Assembly (NCBI GenBank): GCA_025201765.1
Contig: MU623410.1
Span: forward strand, 1-64,000
Direction: 5' to 3'
DNA length: 64,000 nt
From: Daldinia sp. FL1419
Taxonomy: Eukaryota > Ascomycota > Sordariomycetes > Xylariales > Hypoxylaceae
Each line of letters begins with the position of its first letter. The stretch's first letter is position 1. The notes beneath the pieces are model-generated. The model made no database searches. It was not told where the DNA came from and saw nothing but the letters and a program-made list of their open reading frames with translations. This document shows positions 1 through 11,900 of the stretch, piece after piece. Made by a program: the position numbers and the translations under genes.

Positions 1-367
1 GCTACCCATTCTACCAATATATTTGCTTTATTGAATGATTATTAAGGATATACTTATTTAAACCATATGAAACGCAGGTACTGATCATTAAATCTGAAGT
101 ATTGGCCAATAAAATCAAGGTTACGCTTTCCTAAATTAGGTTTAGTTGCCTCAAAATTTTGATTTTGGCAAAGTCGTACATATAGGCCTCCGTACCTGCG
201 GTTAAGCTTCATTGGCACCCAACTGACCAATAATATAGGTATTCAACTTCTCCTCAAACATTGTCGATATATTTGCGATCCATCGTGCCACCGCATAGAG
301 GGTTGGCGAGATAAGCGAGTGTGTCACAAGCCAACAATAGACAGCAAATTATTCAATCTAAAACATT
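1..367. other. Intergenic, left edge
   Basis: AT-rich DNA with no convincing open frame and no RNA gene. It would contain the promoter of the small membrane protein gene that starts at 368. Confidence 0.5.
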
Positions 368-796
368 ATGTCAACATACACCACGTCGCCGCTGAGGTCA
401 TTATTCTTGATTGAAGGTGTTATGAAGCTCGCAGGGGGTTTAGTCTTCGTGGTCTCACCTCAAACCCCGTTGTCTGTCGCGGTAGCGGTGCCCATTCCGC
501 CTTCAGCTCTACTACTAAGCCGACTCCTGGGCACTCAGACCTTGACGCTAGGGATCTCTATGCTTCTCGCGTCTGCGAAGACGCCAAGAGCCGTATCGAG
601 TAGACGAATAGTTTACTGGACCGTGTTTGCTAGAGATGCTAGTTTAATGACGGTCCTAGCGCTACAACTCTGGTTCGGGGACAACACGGACGTTATGGGT
701 TTCTCGCCAAAAGGACTTCGCTCGTGGCTCGCGGAGCTGGCGCCCTTTTGCTTAGGTCACTTGTGGATTCTGACAACGAAATCGCACTGGTTTTGA
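368..796 (+). CDS. Small four-helix integral membrane protein, unknown function
   Basis: A single uninterrupted frame of 142 codons. I do not recognise the family. Four hydrophobic stretches are visible: about residues 11-31 (SLFLIEGVMKLAGGLVFVV), 46-68 (ALLLSRLLGTQTLTLGISML), 82-104 (IVYWTVFARDASLMTVLALQ) and 119-136 (WLAELAPFCLGHLWILTT), so a 4-TM protein is likely. The start has an A at -3 (aaacattATG) and there is no in-frame alternative upstream. Small 4-TM proteins of this length are common in Pezizomycotina and mostly uncharacterised. It converges with the phosphate permease gene, whose stop is about 300 bases downstream on the other strand. It could instead be one exon of a longer gene, but no donor is needed to explain it. 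Confidence 0.6.
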   Translation: MSTYTTSPLRSLFLIEGVMKLAGGLVFVVSPQTPLSVAVAVPIPPSALLLSRLLGTQTLTLGISMLLASAKTPRAVSSRRIVYWTVFARDASLMTVLALQLWFGDNTDVMGFSPKGLRSWLAELAPFCLGHLWILTTKSHWF

Positions 797-1102
797 TGAC
801 CACAAGTAAGCAGTCACACGGCTAGATCAATATTATACATGAATATAAGGCCATGACTGATGGGTTTATATTGATCATATAGATTGCTCAATAGCGCTTA
901 GAAGTAGCATTTCAACCTAGAGTGGAAATAGTTTGGACAATAACAAACACAACAATAAGACGGTGAATGGCGATGAAATTAAACTGGAGGGGTATATTAT
1001 CTATCAGCAAACAAAATCTCGCTACTCGTCATCTTCAAGTTGGTCTTCCCAACAGTTTTAATGTTCCAGTGCTAGGTGTCTTGTTATTTTGCACCAAGAC
1101 CC
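797..1102. other. Convergent intergenic spacer
   Basis: About 300 bases between two convergent stop codons. It is AT-rich and would hold the two 3' UTRs. Nothing else was seen. Confidence 0.5.
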
Positions 1103-3056
1103 CTAACGCCAATGAGGTGCATTCAAAATGACCCCCATGAGACAGCCAGAAATGATGCCCGCACAGGGCAAAGTCAAGATCCAGCCTCCGTAGATCCAAC
1201 CAATCATTCTCCAATTTAACGCCCGCCAATCCCCATTACAGAGACCAACACCGACAATAGCACCGGTGATACACTGCGTAGTCGATACGGGGAGCTCTGG
1301 ATAATTGTGCAAGGTTAGACGGTCTATTCAAACGGCTGGGGGGATCAGGTTAATTCTACTCACTAAGCCGAGTCGCGAGAATAATAGTAACAGCGCTTCC
1401 CAATTCCATAGAGAAACCTCGAGAGGGAGAGTTTAATGTTAGTCGGTTACCAAGGTTAGCCATGATGTGATATCCATAAGTCCAGAGGCCGATGACGATG
1501 GCGACACCACCAAAAGCGAGAATCCACAGGGGCACTTCAGGGTTCTTGGGAACTTCGCCTTGTTGCCAGATTTGATAGATGGTCGTGAAGGGTCCGATGG
1601 CACTATTTCGTGTAAGTATATGCCGACGATAGGAGCACATTACACATTGAGTTGGACTTACTTTGAAACATCATTGGCACCATGCGTGAAAGAAGCAGTG
1701 CAGGCAGTCATGATTTGCAAGAACGAATACATGAATTCAGCCTTATTGTCGTAATGCGCTGCCCGGGCGTGTTTCTCCTCCAGGTCCCCAGACAATATGT
1801 CCTTCTTTTTCTGCATGTTGACCACATCTTGATCAACACCATTAAATAGCGCTTTCTTAAAATACCAAAATAGCATCGAGACGGAATACCAGGGAAGGCC
1901 CTCGGGCCTGGGCCCAACCAGCGATTTTTTCTCTGGAACGTCGGCAAGCTCATCGGATCCAGAGTCAGAGTGCTTCGAAGACTTGACGATAGCGTCTGCG
2001 ATGTTAGATTCGTTTGCGGCCTCTTTGGCGCCGGCGGCCTCAACGTCGTTTCGAGCCACCGCAGCCGCACGTTTAGCTTCAAGCTCCTCCTTCGTAAGAT
2101 GGCCCTCGTAGAAGTTACGAATAGCGCCTTGGAAGTTTGATGGGGGCGGTGGTACCTCACCTCGCCTTAAAAGGAGAGGACCAAGGGGAATGTGGTACCA
2201 TCGAAGTTCCCAGTCTTCTTTAACGACTACGCGCCACAGCCAAGGCATAAGGAATATCGCAATAATTCCGGCCCATCCAATACCACTACAGACAATTACA
2301 GCAGCAAGCTCGTTGTCTTTCAAGTTGATTGTGTAGCCACCACCCTTCCAGAGCAGAAGCATGACCAGAAGCGACGCGGTAAACCCAAAGTAGACAGGGA
2401 CCAGGGCGAAGGCTTTCATGACGGGATCCTTGCGCATCATTACTCCATACTTTGTGATAAGAAATATAATAGAAGCGAATATAGCTGACAATCCGGGAGC
2501 GATGATCCAGGCGAGGAAGACGGATACCACACCGGTGTTGATGACTTCCGTACCTTTAGTGCCAGCCGGTGCAACCCATGTAACATTGCTGGCTCCCACA
2601 GAAGCAACTCCCATCCCGATGACGCCTCCCATAATGGAGTGGGTAGTGGAGACAGGGAGACCGATCCGGGTAGCTAAGGTAAGCCAGACGGAAGAAGCAA
2701 TGACAGCACAGACCATTCCGAGCAAGAGGACCTCAGGGGAGTCATTGTATAGATTCGGGCTGACGATCTTGGTTCGGATAGTGTCAGCGACTCGCGCTCC
2801 AACACCGAGGGATCCCGCAAATTCCATAATACTAGCCCCTATCATTGCCTGAAAGAGGGTTAACGAGCGGGAAGCGACCGAAGTCGCCCACGAGTTGGCG
2901 ACATCGTTGGCTCCTGCAAATTAAGAATATTAGTACATATCGGTTGTGTATTAAAAACGCGAACTGGTGCGATAGACTCATACCAATATTCCACGCATCG
3001 AGAAAGGCAAATATCAAGCTTATAGCAAAGAGATAGTTGTACTGAACCAACACCAT
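1103..3056 (-). CDS. Na+/phosphate symporter, Pho-4/PHO89 family (phosphate-repressible permease)
   Basis: Inferred exons: complement(1103..1296, 1364..1602, 1662..2913, 2984..3056), 585 aa, all joins in phase. This is a plasma-membrane inorganic-phosphate transporter of the PiT/PHO89 family (Neurospora PHO-4 type). Both halves carry the duplicated family signature: GANDVANSWATSVASRSL, rebuilt across the first intron, and GANDVSNAIGPF, rebuilt across the third exon join. Each half also has a PVSTTH/PVSTTQ motif (LPVSTTHSIMGGVIGMG and KLPVSTTQCITGAIVG). Between the halves is a long hydrophilic cytoplasmic loop rich in Ala, Glu and Ser, as in fungal members. Length and topology (about 12 TM) are normal. 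The start MVLVQYNYLFAISLIFAFLD gives the usual short N-terminus. Fungal relatives are induced by phosphate starvation through the bHLH factor NUC-1/Pho4; possible sites lie upstream. Confidence 0.95.
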
Positions 3057-3387
3057 CTTGCCTAGTAAGTTGAAGAGAATGCTACAGATACAGCTATGCT
3101 CCCTGGAGCTGGAGATGCAGAAGGGTGCGGGTTACGGCTCTGAGGAGGGGAACGTAATATATAATATATAATTTGCACTTTTTATTTCAGCTGCAGATTG
3201 CAATTGCCTCCAGTCCAAGCTGAGCTGACCAAGGCCATAATCGGATCCAGAACAAGGCTAGTTACATCACTTGGAAACCTTTATGATGGTATTACCACCC
3301 ACCGAGCCATCCAAACTCCATAAATCTCCGGCGAGGTGCATGAGCCCGTTACCAGGCCGCATAGCCAATGCGAGGTCGCATGCATAC

Positions 3388-3393
3388 AACGTG
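3388..3393 (-). promoter_or_regulatory. CACGTT, possible Pho4/NUC-1 half-strength site
   Basis: CACGTT on the minus strand (AACGTG on plus), about 330 bases upstream of the phosphate permease start. Pho4-type bHLH factors bind CACGTG and, more weakly, CACGTT. A six-base match alone is weak evidence; the position relative to a phosphate transporter is the reason for listing it. Confidence 0.25.
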
Positions 3394-4208
3394 GGTTTCC
3401 AGGACGAGCATAGTTAGAGAGTAAGACCATCTATTTGGCCGTGGATCGACGCCGCGACTGATGAAGGCGAGGGAGGGGAGCGGGCTGGAATCTCGGTCGA
3501 AATTCTTTTGGATGGCCTCCTACGAGCTTGGCTCTTGGCCTCGTAAATATCTCGCTTTGTATGGGCGTGTTTTAGCGTCTGCCGAGACTTGCTAGGTATG
3601 TGAAGCTCGACTGGATGATGATGTGAAAAGAGCAGGTAAAGAAATTATTTTATACTGATCCTTACCGTCTAGTCAGGGTTTTGGTATCTTAGTGTAAGAC
3701 CCCTGAATTCTTGCTGCTTCAAGGGCGCACTCACCATATATAGGTACACATTTATTATAGATAGTAGAGAGCCTTTGATCTTCGAGTGCTACTCAAAAAG
3801 TACCTTATTCCTGGAGTTCCAATTAGCAGATTATCGGCCCCCAAAAATTTTGGTAAATTCGAGCTCAGGGTCTTCATACACTCTCGACTTGTACGGTGTT
3901 TCTCCTATCTGACAAAGGGCCATTATCAGTAGCCCAACGTTGGTTACCTCGGGTTCCCGTCGAGTTTCGTTCTAATCTGGTAGGGCTTGCGGTAGAAGCG
4001 ATACGGCGTGGTCTGGAAAGTCGAGTAGTCAAGACCAGCCAAGAATGCATTTCTACTTGGCTGGTGCCTTGGCAGCTCTTTATACTTGGCCAAACGCGAA
4101 GGGTCGTCAATTTGAGGCTCTTGGCGGAGCCGCTAGATACGACTTGGCCGCATACCTAGACTCACACGTTTGAGCTTACATCGATCCTGTAACGTCTCTT
4201 ATTGATCC

Positions 4209-4214
4209 CACGTG
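4209..4214. promoter_or_regulatory. CACGTG palindrome (E-box)
   Basis: Perfect CACGTG inside CCCACGTGGG, about 1.15 kb upstream of the phosphate permease start. It matches the core bound by Pho4/NUC-1 and other bHLH factors. It also lies beyond the 3' end of the next gene, so it is not needed as that gene's promoter. Confidence 0.25.
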
Positions 4215-4425
4215 GGTAATTGAGAGGTTGATATAGAGCAAGCCGGGCTGTTGCATCGAGTGGGCGTTATTATACCATTTCGCATGGCACCCCTTATCCG
4301 CATAGTGCCATAAATCACGCCTACTTCAGGTCGCCAGGTAAGGGGCCCGAAAGCTGGGTAGGCTATGATGTGATGTAACGATACGTGCATATCGTGAATA
4401 ACTTTTATCAGATATACGTAAATGG

Positions 4426-4431
4426 CACGTG
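4426..4431. promoter_or_regulatory. CACGTG palindrome (E-box)
   Basis: Second perfect CACGTG in the same spacer, 217 bases from the first and about 1.37 kb upstream of the phosphate permease start. The distance is long for a direct promoter element, so the assignment is tentative. Confidence 0.2.
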
Positions 4432-4596
4432 AGTGACGATGATGAAATCACGATCTGGTAGACCGTCCTATTAATCATAGCTTGACTAAACTACTACAGG
4501 ACTACTATTCGAAAACGATAAAATAATATCCTAAACCAAAGTTCTGCCTTCGTTCTTGTGTCGCACATTTAATCTTGCCCAACCCGCCCCATGCAT

Positions 4597-6359
4597 TCAG
4601 TTCAAATCCCCTATCCTCCTCGGGATTAGATCCTGGAGCGATACCGTGGACCCGTTCTCTCCCATTTTATACCCGCCAATATTACTCTCGTGAGACTTTC
4701 CGCGGTTCTTTATCTTTCCCTCCGGATGAATTCGGCTCTGGGATGTCTCGTATGGCTGCGCCGAGGTACTGCCGTCCTTTACAGATGCCGGCAAAGCGAT
4801 ACCAATCGTTGACGTCTCTAGGTGCCTCTTATATTCCTCTCCACCTGGAAAATTGCCAAAGGTGTAATTTTCGTCCCCTATAGTGCTCGGTGCTTTAACG
4901 GAGTGCGGCGGGGGCGAATTCGGGGCCGACACGGGCGACACGGGAAACGTCGGTGAGGTGGGATGGTACGGAGGTGGTGCGGGCAACGCACGGTTTGGCG
5001 GCGGCCCGGCTGGGGTCACTAGATGTGGAATCTCTATTGGTTCATCATGTGGCCTTTGAGGGCGGGTAGGAGATAAGGGTAATGGCGATGGATGCATTGA
5101 GTTGTCTTTATTGGATCCGATAGGAGCTGACGTTGGCATAGGGCCACTACTGTTTGAGCTATTACTGTCACGTAGAAATCGGGGCGCGAAGTGTACGGCT
5201 GCAGGAGGGGATAGAGAGATGGAAGTTTCGGTATTGGGTATTATGTGGCCCTTGCGCGACAGTGTATTTCTCTCGTCCATGCTCATATCAAGAGTAGTAG
5301 GAATGAGGACCCTTTGATCGGCATTCGAGTTTGATGTATCGTCTTGGTATAGAAGTGACGGGAGAAATTTACGATCGCTAAGGCGCGCCGGGGGTGTGAG
5401 TGGTGGACCCTTTGACGACGCCGAATTTGGCGGCGTAATAAAGGGTGTATGGCCACTTTGCGGCTCGGAGGGTGGACGTCCAAGGCGAGATTCATTAGGG
5501 ATGCCGTCTAAAAAGCTTCGAGGATGTGAGCGACGCCGACTTATTAGGAATCCTCCCAGGAAGATGATTGCTATTATCGCCAAGCTTGAACAGATACCTA
5601 TCGCGGCCTTGCTCCCTTCTGTGAGGCCCGATGTACTTGGCGCCGTGCTGACACCCGATACAGTTGAGTTATGCTCTGAACTCAGCGAGGCCGCTGTCGT
5701 TGCGGACAACGTGGTAGATATCGTAGTTGTGATGGATGACGGGCCATTACTTGAGAGGATTGTTTGTGACTCGGGCTCTTCAAGTTCTGATGCAGGATGC
5801 TTAGTTAGAGAAACTCCCAAGTAAAGTCAGAGGGAGACTCACTGGTCAAAATCGACTCACAATTGGATTTGCTGGGCGGAGGTGGTCCAGGATCGTATAT
5901 CAAATAATTGCCAATACTATGTGAGGTCAATAATCATTTACGATTGACCGATCCTGCCGAACTTACTTCTGGCATTCATTGATAATCAGATCAACGTTGG
6001 CTGGTGAACCAAGTTAGCAAATATAAGGGGTTACTTTTGTATAAGAGAGGTAGGTAGAACGAACGATCTTGGCCTTTCTCGGGTATCCGGACACCGCAGA
6101 ATGTCGAGTCGCAACAATATAGTTTCCAGAGCTCCGTATTGGACCGAAAATGGGAGAGCTGATTACATACATCTTCGAGGTCCCCCTGAGTGTCGTTCGA
6201 TATTCCATCAACAAACAACTTGTAACAAGCGGCTATGCAAGCCCTCGGGTTTTGAAGACCAATATTGGCCGGAACAGGTTCATTGCTTTTATTCTTATGG
6301 TGATTGCCCTTTCCAACGACGCCGAATCGCTCAAAGTCTGTTTCGTCATGTAAGCCCAT
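4597..6359 (-). CDS. Single-pass membrane protein: Cys-containing N-terminal region, Ser/Thr-rich stalk, TM, Pro-rich cytoplasmic tail
   Basis: Inferred exons: complement(4597..5813, 5861..5916, 5967..6000, 6095..6359), 523 aa, phases consistent. The N-terminal region has spaced cysteines (ACIAACYKLF, LYCCDSTFCG, INECQ) followed by a Pro-rich linker and a Ser/Thr-rich stretch. A TM segment (AAIGICSSLAIIAIIFLGGF) ends in a stop-transfer RRRSH. The tail of about 300 residues is rich in Pro, Ser and PP motifs. This layout is shared by many fungal wall-sensor-like and orphan surface proteins, but I see no WSC or other named domain. From ATG 6359 (good context, GCCATGG) there is no signal peptide, so an upstream exon may be missing. 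The 47-base intron at 5814-5860 and its GGGAG acceptor are the weakest joins; the downstream frame has no ATG of its own near 5820. Confidence 0.6.
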
Positions 6360-6880
6360 GGCAAGCGACTAGTCCCTCTTATATTAAGAGTATGTATTTA
6401 CGTAAGTTGAACAACGACAAAACGCGGGAGGCATAATTGGGGGACTCAGTAGGGAGTTAGTATCAGCAGTGGCAAAGGAGGACTGAAGAAGGGCGAAGTG
6501 TGTCGAATCCTTAAACCAAACGAGACACTTTGTATCTAGAAGAAATACTGAACAATAACTACGTGCTGTTTACCGCTGTGGCGTCTGCAATATAATATCT
6601 GCCATGTGCGTACGAATTAATTGCATTATCAGCCTCCGGCTATTGTGAGCCATGTTGTAACTCGATGACGCTTCGCACAACAGGACGCCGTTGCGCCAAG
6701 GATACGGTTTAGGATAGAAGGTATCCAACTTTTCCAGCAAAAGACAGTGCCTGTAGCACAGTTTCTGCATATTCCCGTGCCGGACGATAATGAGTCTCGT
6801 GTGGGAGCAAGGTTACGGTTACATGCCTTCTCCAGCGATGGATAAGACAGGACCTGTATATACCCGCGGAATTTCTCTAG

Positions 6881-7405
6881 AAGAATGGCGTGGACACAGC
6901 AGGAAAGCAGCAGATGAAATCCAAGGACTGGATACGAAATCATATCATGTGAAGTGCCGCAAAGCTATTAGGCAGGTATGCGCTCTACGCCAGACTTCAA
7001 CCTTGGTCACTGAAACGTACACAACACAGACAAAATTTTCTTGTGGCATCCGAGATGAACCCCGAAGAGCTGACGCGATCTGTTCGATCCATTTTGCTCT
7101 ATACCAAATCGTAAGTTGTTTAGATTTGCCACTTGCTAGCTGTCTCCAGGAAGAAATACCGTCGTATAGTATCTCCCGAACTCGAAATCTAGATTATTTC
7201 CGCTCTGTTAATACGATTAGTCACTGAGGCGCAATTAGCATGGAGTTTAATTGCGAATTCTATCAAATCCAGAGGAGAGCTGGCCGATTATCTTGAATTT
7301 TTCGAAGATGCTCATCTCTTATAGATGAATAAGAGAGGCGAAGAATGCGCAAAGTCTAGAAATCAAGGGGCCGGTGATATGAAGCAGAAGCTATCGATCC
7401 AATGA
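6881..7405 (+). pseudogene. Possible decayed gene with in-frame stops
   Basis: One plus-strand reading phase gives protein-like sequence for over 150 codons but is cut by TGA at 6950 and TAG at 7190 and 7322, ending at TGA 7403. Examples are RQNFLVASEMNPEELTRSV and RGELADYLEFFEDAHLL. The phase is kept across a 39-base interval with GTAAGT (7111) and CTCCAG (7149), like a small intron. All three interrupting stops can be explained by C:G to T:A changes of the kind left by RIP (CAG to TAG, TGG to TGA). No family recognised. The alternative is chance: the frame overlaps another open frame at 6790-7227. Confidence 0.33.
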
Positions 7406-8763
7406 CTTACCAATGTACGCGAATAGCCACAGAACACTGCGATACATTGTGTTACTATGGGATCGTGTATGTATTCAGAGAAGATGGTAGTTTGCTATGG
7501 ATATTGTAGGGAACTGCTAATGGTGAGACGCGGTAAATTGCTCGACCAGAGACCTGAAATAGGTAATATCGGGAGATCTTTCACCGCACAACGTGAAGCT
7601 GAAATGAGTTGCGTAATGAGGCAGTTGGATGGATATAATAGTTTCGATTGCCCGCATTCATTGATCCGTAAGACGTAGGTGGGCATCTCTTTCTCACAAC
7701 GTGGGAAGACGGTTTACTGACGATTTGTAGTTCAAGATAATTAGGTCACATCTAGGTGAATCTTATTGCTCATTAGCGATAAAAGCCTTCTGATATGATT
7801 GCTGAATGGCAACTAGGTACACACCGCGAAGACTATTATGGTTTTGTATTGTAGTTTTTTTTTTCTTTTTTTTCTTTTTGGAAACAAGTTGACTAGACGG
7901 TTTAGCTGTTAGGCCTTTTTCTCTTTTTTGTGTGTAACGAACTTGATTCATAGACACCGATATTAAATCTCGTATCGGGAAGAGGAGGTTGGTATTGTAT
8001 TCAGAAATACACTATCAAAATTTCAGTAAGGAAGCAGTCTATTTGATGAGATGGAAGTTGAAGATGAAGCCCAGGAAGAATGTATTTATTAAGCAGAAGA
8101 TAGGTACCTACATCCAATGCTTGGTACCTAAGGTATCTAATTGAAGAAAATGAACCGGCCGTAAGCTCTGGCTCCACGCAAAAAAAATATTAAATTCCCT
8201 TTAAAACTGCGATGTGTTAAAACCATTAATAACATCCTGCCTAGAAATATTTCGGTGGGTTTTGAAGAGTAAAGACAAGAAAGAAAGTTGCACTTTAAAC
8301 TTGACCAACTGGGAGGTGCTTACTAGGTCCCTGGGTAGAATATACCTATTGTACAATAGGTACCTATGTGGAGGTAACAAACCCCACTAACCCCGCCAAT
8401 TACCGATGCTCCTGTTCTTACTTCATACTGGCATTGAATCGATCTAAAGATGGCGTACTAAGACATTATTGATAAGTTTTGTAACTTGGCCTTTATCTGA
8501 CTAATGTACCTGAACAAAAGCGGGCCAATTATATGAGTGTACGTAGGAGGTACCTTACTCAGCAGGTCCTACAATAGTGACTACCTCATTCCATCATAAT
8601 CCATCTACGTAAATAACTTAAGGACCTTCTTACTTACCTAAGGTAAACAAGACACATGATTGGTGGATTAGGCTAGGTACGTGTCTTCTAAACCTTAAAA
8701 CGTTATATAAGCTAAACCGTTAGATAATCCACTATACGTAACTTATCGCCGATACGCTCACCT

Positions 8764-8812
8764 CAACCTCGATTGCAACCTCGATTGCAACCTCGATCAA
8801 GCAACTTCGATT
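8764..8812. repeat. Short tandem repeat, 12-base unit
   Basis: CAACCTCGATTG occurs twice in direct tandem (8764, 8776), followed by a third copy with the last two bases changed and a fourth diverged copy (CAACTTCGATT). It lies about 200 bases upstream of the UFD2 start, in its presumed promoter or 5' UTR. Confidence 0.85.
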
Positions 8813-8991
8813 AATTACCTTTACGCAATCTTTCACCTTCATTTTCGAGAACGCGTCGGTCCTTTTTGCGGACGACGCTTCTTTTCTTGTATCTATTTTT
8901 GCCGGAATAAAATAGATCCCCAGAGGTCTATTTATTCTCTTTCGTGTCCCCGAAAGCCCAATATCTTGTTCATCATCATTTGTTAGCTACA

Positions 8992-11900
8992 ATGGACCCG
9001 AATGAACAATCACAACCGACCCTACCACCGCAGGAGCAGGTATACGATCACCATAAATGTCCTTTTACTTCGCAAGCTAATTATTATCACTCGTTACTAT
9101 TAGATGCGCCAAAGGCGTCTTGCGAAGCTTGGTGGTGGAAATCCGCCGTCGCCCAGCCCCAAACCAGAAGAAACTCCCAAATCCGAGCTTCCCGCCTCGT
9201 CCGCTTCGCCGGTAGCGCCCGCGCAGTCGCCTCTTTCCACTGCCTCACCTAAGCCAAATGTAACAACCCAAGAGAACAACCGACCAACACCCGTACCGAA
9301 TCGCCAAATCAACACCGCTTCTTCGCCGCCCCCAAGCCAATCCCCGGCGACGAACCCATTTTCCCAGCTTGGCGAAAATAATGAGATAGAGTCCGGAAAC
9401 AGCGCAACGGCTGGTTCAGGTAATAATACATGTGTTTCTCGAAAGCGACGCGCTAGTATTGACTTAGAAAATACAACAGCTTCGCCGCCCAAAAAGAAAA
9501 TTACGAAGGAAGAGACGTTAGAAGATTGGTCGAATCGAGTTCTTGGTGACATATTTAGGATCACTCTTGACGAGTCTCAAACGACTGACAGCAGAGGTAC
9601 TAAGTTGACCTACCTGCCAGAGCTCAAAGCCGAATTACAAGAATCCGGCGAGCCGGTAAAGCTAACCGCCTCGTCTATTGACTCGGCGATCCTCGAGGCA
9701 GCCAGATATGTACCTACAAGTAAAGGGCTTCTTGACTACTTGTTACCATGCTGGAAGCGTGTTGTAAAGGCTACTAAGCCTGCCAGGCCTCTACCGCCCG
9801 AGAGGGAAGCTGTTTTGGATGAAGCTAAGCGGTTATGCATGAGTAATTGCATATTTGCACTTACTATGCCTGAATACTTTGGGTCAGTCATCTTCCAAAC
9901 TGTTTGTATATGTCAATTTTGTACTGACTAGCAGCAGCCGGGATCCCAATCCCAACCACGACTCGCTAGTGCCGTACCTTCTTCGGCATCACGATAATGA
10001 GGATGGTATTTGTTTAGATTTCTTCGCCGAAGCTGTTTCTCGCATACCAGAAGACGATACCGTCGCCGGTATCTTTGTGGATGCCATGGTTATTATGAGT
10101 AAGAAGCTTGCAACGATGACTATGAATGATGATTTCAAACCATACATCAATTCCTTGGTGACATATTCGAGGTTTCCGCCTCTGCTCAATGCACTGGCAG
10201 CGCATCCTAGCTTTCGAGTAAATCCTACACCAGATATGTCGAAGGAACAGATAGCTTTGGCGAGCGAAACCCAAACTATATTGGGGCCATTCTTTCGCAT
10301 CTCGCCGTTGCAGACCGAGGTAACCAAGACTTACTTTGTTAACCCGCGCACAATCCACGTGAGCCACATAAAGTCGTCTCAAAGTGCCCTTCAGATGACA
10401 CTAAAGGCTCATCTAAGTGACCTTACGAGCATCACAAATGCTTTTGTTCGCGCGAGCTCAGATGCCCGAAATGGAACTCTCGACTGGTTCGCGTTCGCGT
10501 TAAACACCAATCATAAAAGGCGCGCTCTGCAAGTCAAGCCGACAGATGTGGCTTCGGATGGCTTTATGGTTAACATAACTGCCGTCTTGGACCAATTATG
10601 TCAACCTTTCATGGATAGTACATTTTCCAAGGTGGACAAGATCGATATCGATTATTTGCGACGTAGCCCCCGAATTGATATGAGCGATGAGACCAAACTC
10701 AACGCTGATCAGGCAACATCGGAAGCGTTCTATAAGTCACAAGTCTCAGGATCCTCTAATTTCATCTCAGAGGTTTTTTTCCTAGCCCTGGCTGCACACC
10801 ATTATGGCCTCGGGGCAACAAACTCGAAGCTCAAAGATCTTGATAAGGATATCAAGTACGTCGAGGGCGTCGTAAAGCAAATTGAAGAGGAGATGCCCAA
10901 GTTACAGAACGTAAGAAATTCCCTCCGTTAATACTTTTTTTACCATTGCTAATGAATCTAGGACCCGTTACGTCTTGCTGTAGCAAGGCAACACCATCAG
11001 ACTGCTGTTAATGCTGCTGAAAAGTCTATAGCGCTCAAGTATTCTATTGAAGGTATCGTATTGGACTCGTCCTTGCAGACGCTTTCTCTGCAATTTATGA
11101 GATACGTAGCTGTGTGGCTTCTCCGAACTGCCAGCGGAACAGATTACAAGCCAGGCAAAAGCATCACGCTTCCCCTCCCCGCCGACAAACCCGAGGCTTT
11201 CAGCTGCCTACCGGAGTATGCCCTCCAGGATGTCGTGGAGAATTTTAAATTTGTTTTCCGGTATGAATCAATGAGAAGCTCTCTGAATAAGTCCGAAACT
11301 TACTTTCGTACTAGATTTTTGCCCCATATTCTGATGTCCGCCGTTGGAGACGAGATCATTACACTATGCATTACCTTTCTAAGATCCTCGGAGTATATCA
11401 AGAATCCCTATCTAAAGTCGTCACTCGTTACGTTGTTGTTCTCTGGGACATGGCCCTTGTACCACCTCAGTAGAGGAATTTTAGGCGATACTCTAGTCGG
11501 GTCAAAGTTTGCTAACGAGCACCTCTTACACTCACTCATGAAGTTTTACATTGGTAAGTTGCATGAAATTTATCGTTTAACGCATACTGACTGTACTAGA
11601 ATGTGAACATAGCGGCGTCAGTTCTGCATTCTATGATAAATTTAACATCCGTTACGAAATATTCCAGGTGATCAAGTGCATCTGGCCGAATAGCGTCTAT
11701 AAAGACCAGCTCAGCCGGGAAAGCAGGTTAGTTGCAGAGTATCCACCCAAGCGATGTATTTCTCTAAACGATTTTAGGGTAAATCGGCAATTCTTCGTAC
11801 AGTTTGTGAATCTACTTCTTAACGATGCGACATACCTGCTAGATGAGGCATTAAGCAAGCTGGTTACGATACATGACTACCAGAAGCAATTACAGGATGA

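Larger units (their letters stand above)
3057..4596. other. Intergenic: promoter of phosphate permease and 3' flank of membrane-protein gene
   Basis: About 1.5 kb with no convincing gene. Two small opposed open frames around 3874-4159 have no recognisable motif and lie on both strands of the same DNA. Two CACGTG boxes (4209 and 4426) and one CACGTT (3388, minus) are the only regulatory candidates noticed. Confidence 0.5.
6360..8991. other. Intergenic with a possible gene relic
   Basis: About 2.6 kb. Apart from the possible relic listed separately (6881-7405) it holds a 145-codon plus-strand frame (6790-7227) and two overlapping minus-strand frames (6570-6943) that show no family I know and contradict each other. 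A T-rich tract lies at 7855-7878. The last 500 bases are the likely promoter and 5' UTR of UFD2, with pyrimidine-rich stretches and a short tandem repeat at 8764. Confidence 0.45.

Noticed and set aside
1467..2852. Several plus-strand open frames (for example 1467-1754, 2192-2488, 2418-2852)
   Set aside because: They are antisense to the phosphate permease exons, whose motifs are unmistakable on the minus strand.
6570..6943. Minus-strand frames with cysteines and a hydrophobic start, considered as a small secreted protein
   Set aside because: Two overlapping frames give different peptides, no family pattern was matched, and the region overlaps other open frames on plus.
9100..9564. 154-codon minus-strand frame with Gly-rich translation
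   Set aside because: Antisense shadow of the Pro/Ser-rich N-terminal part of UFD2.
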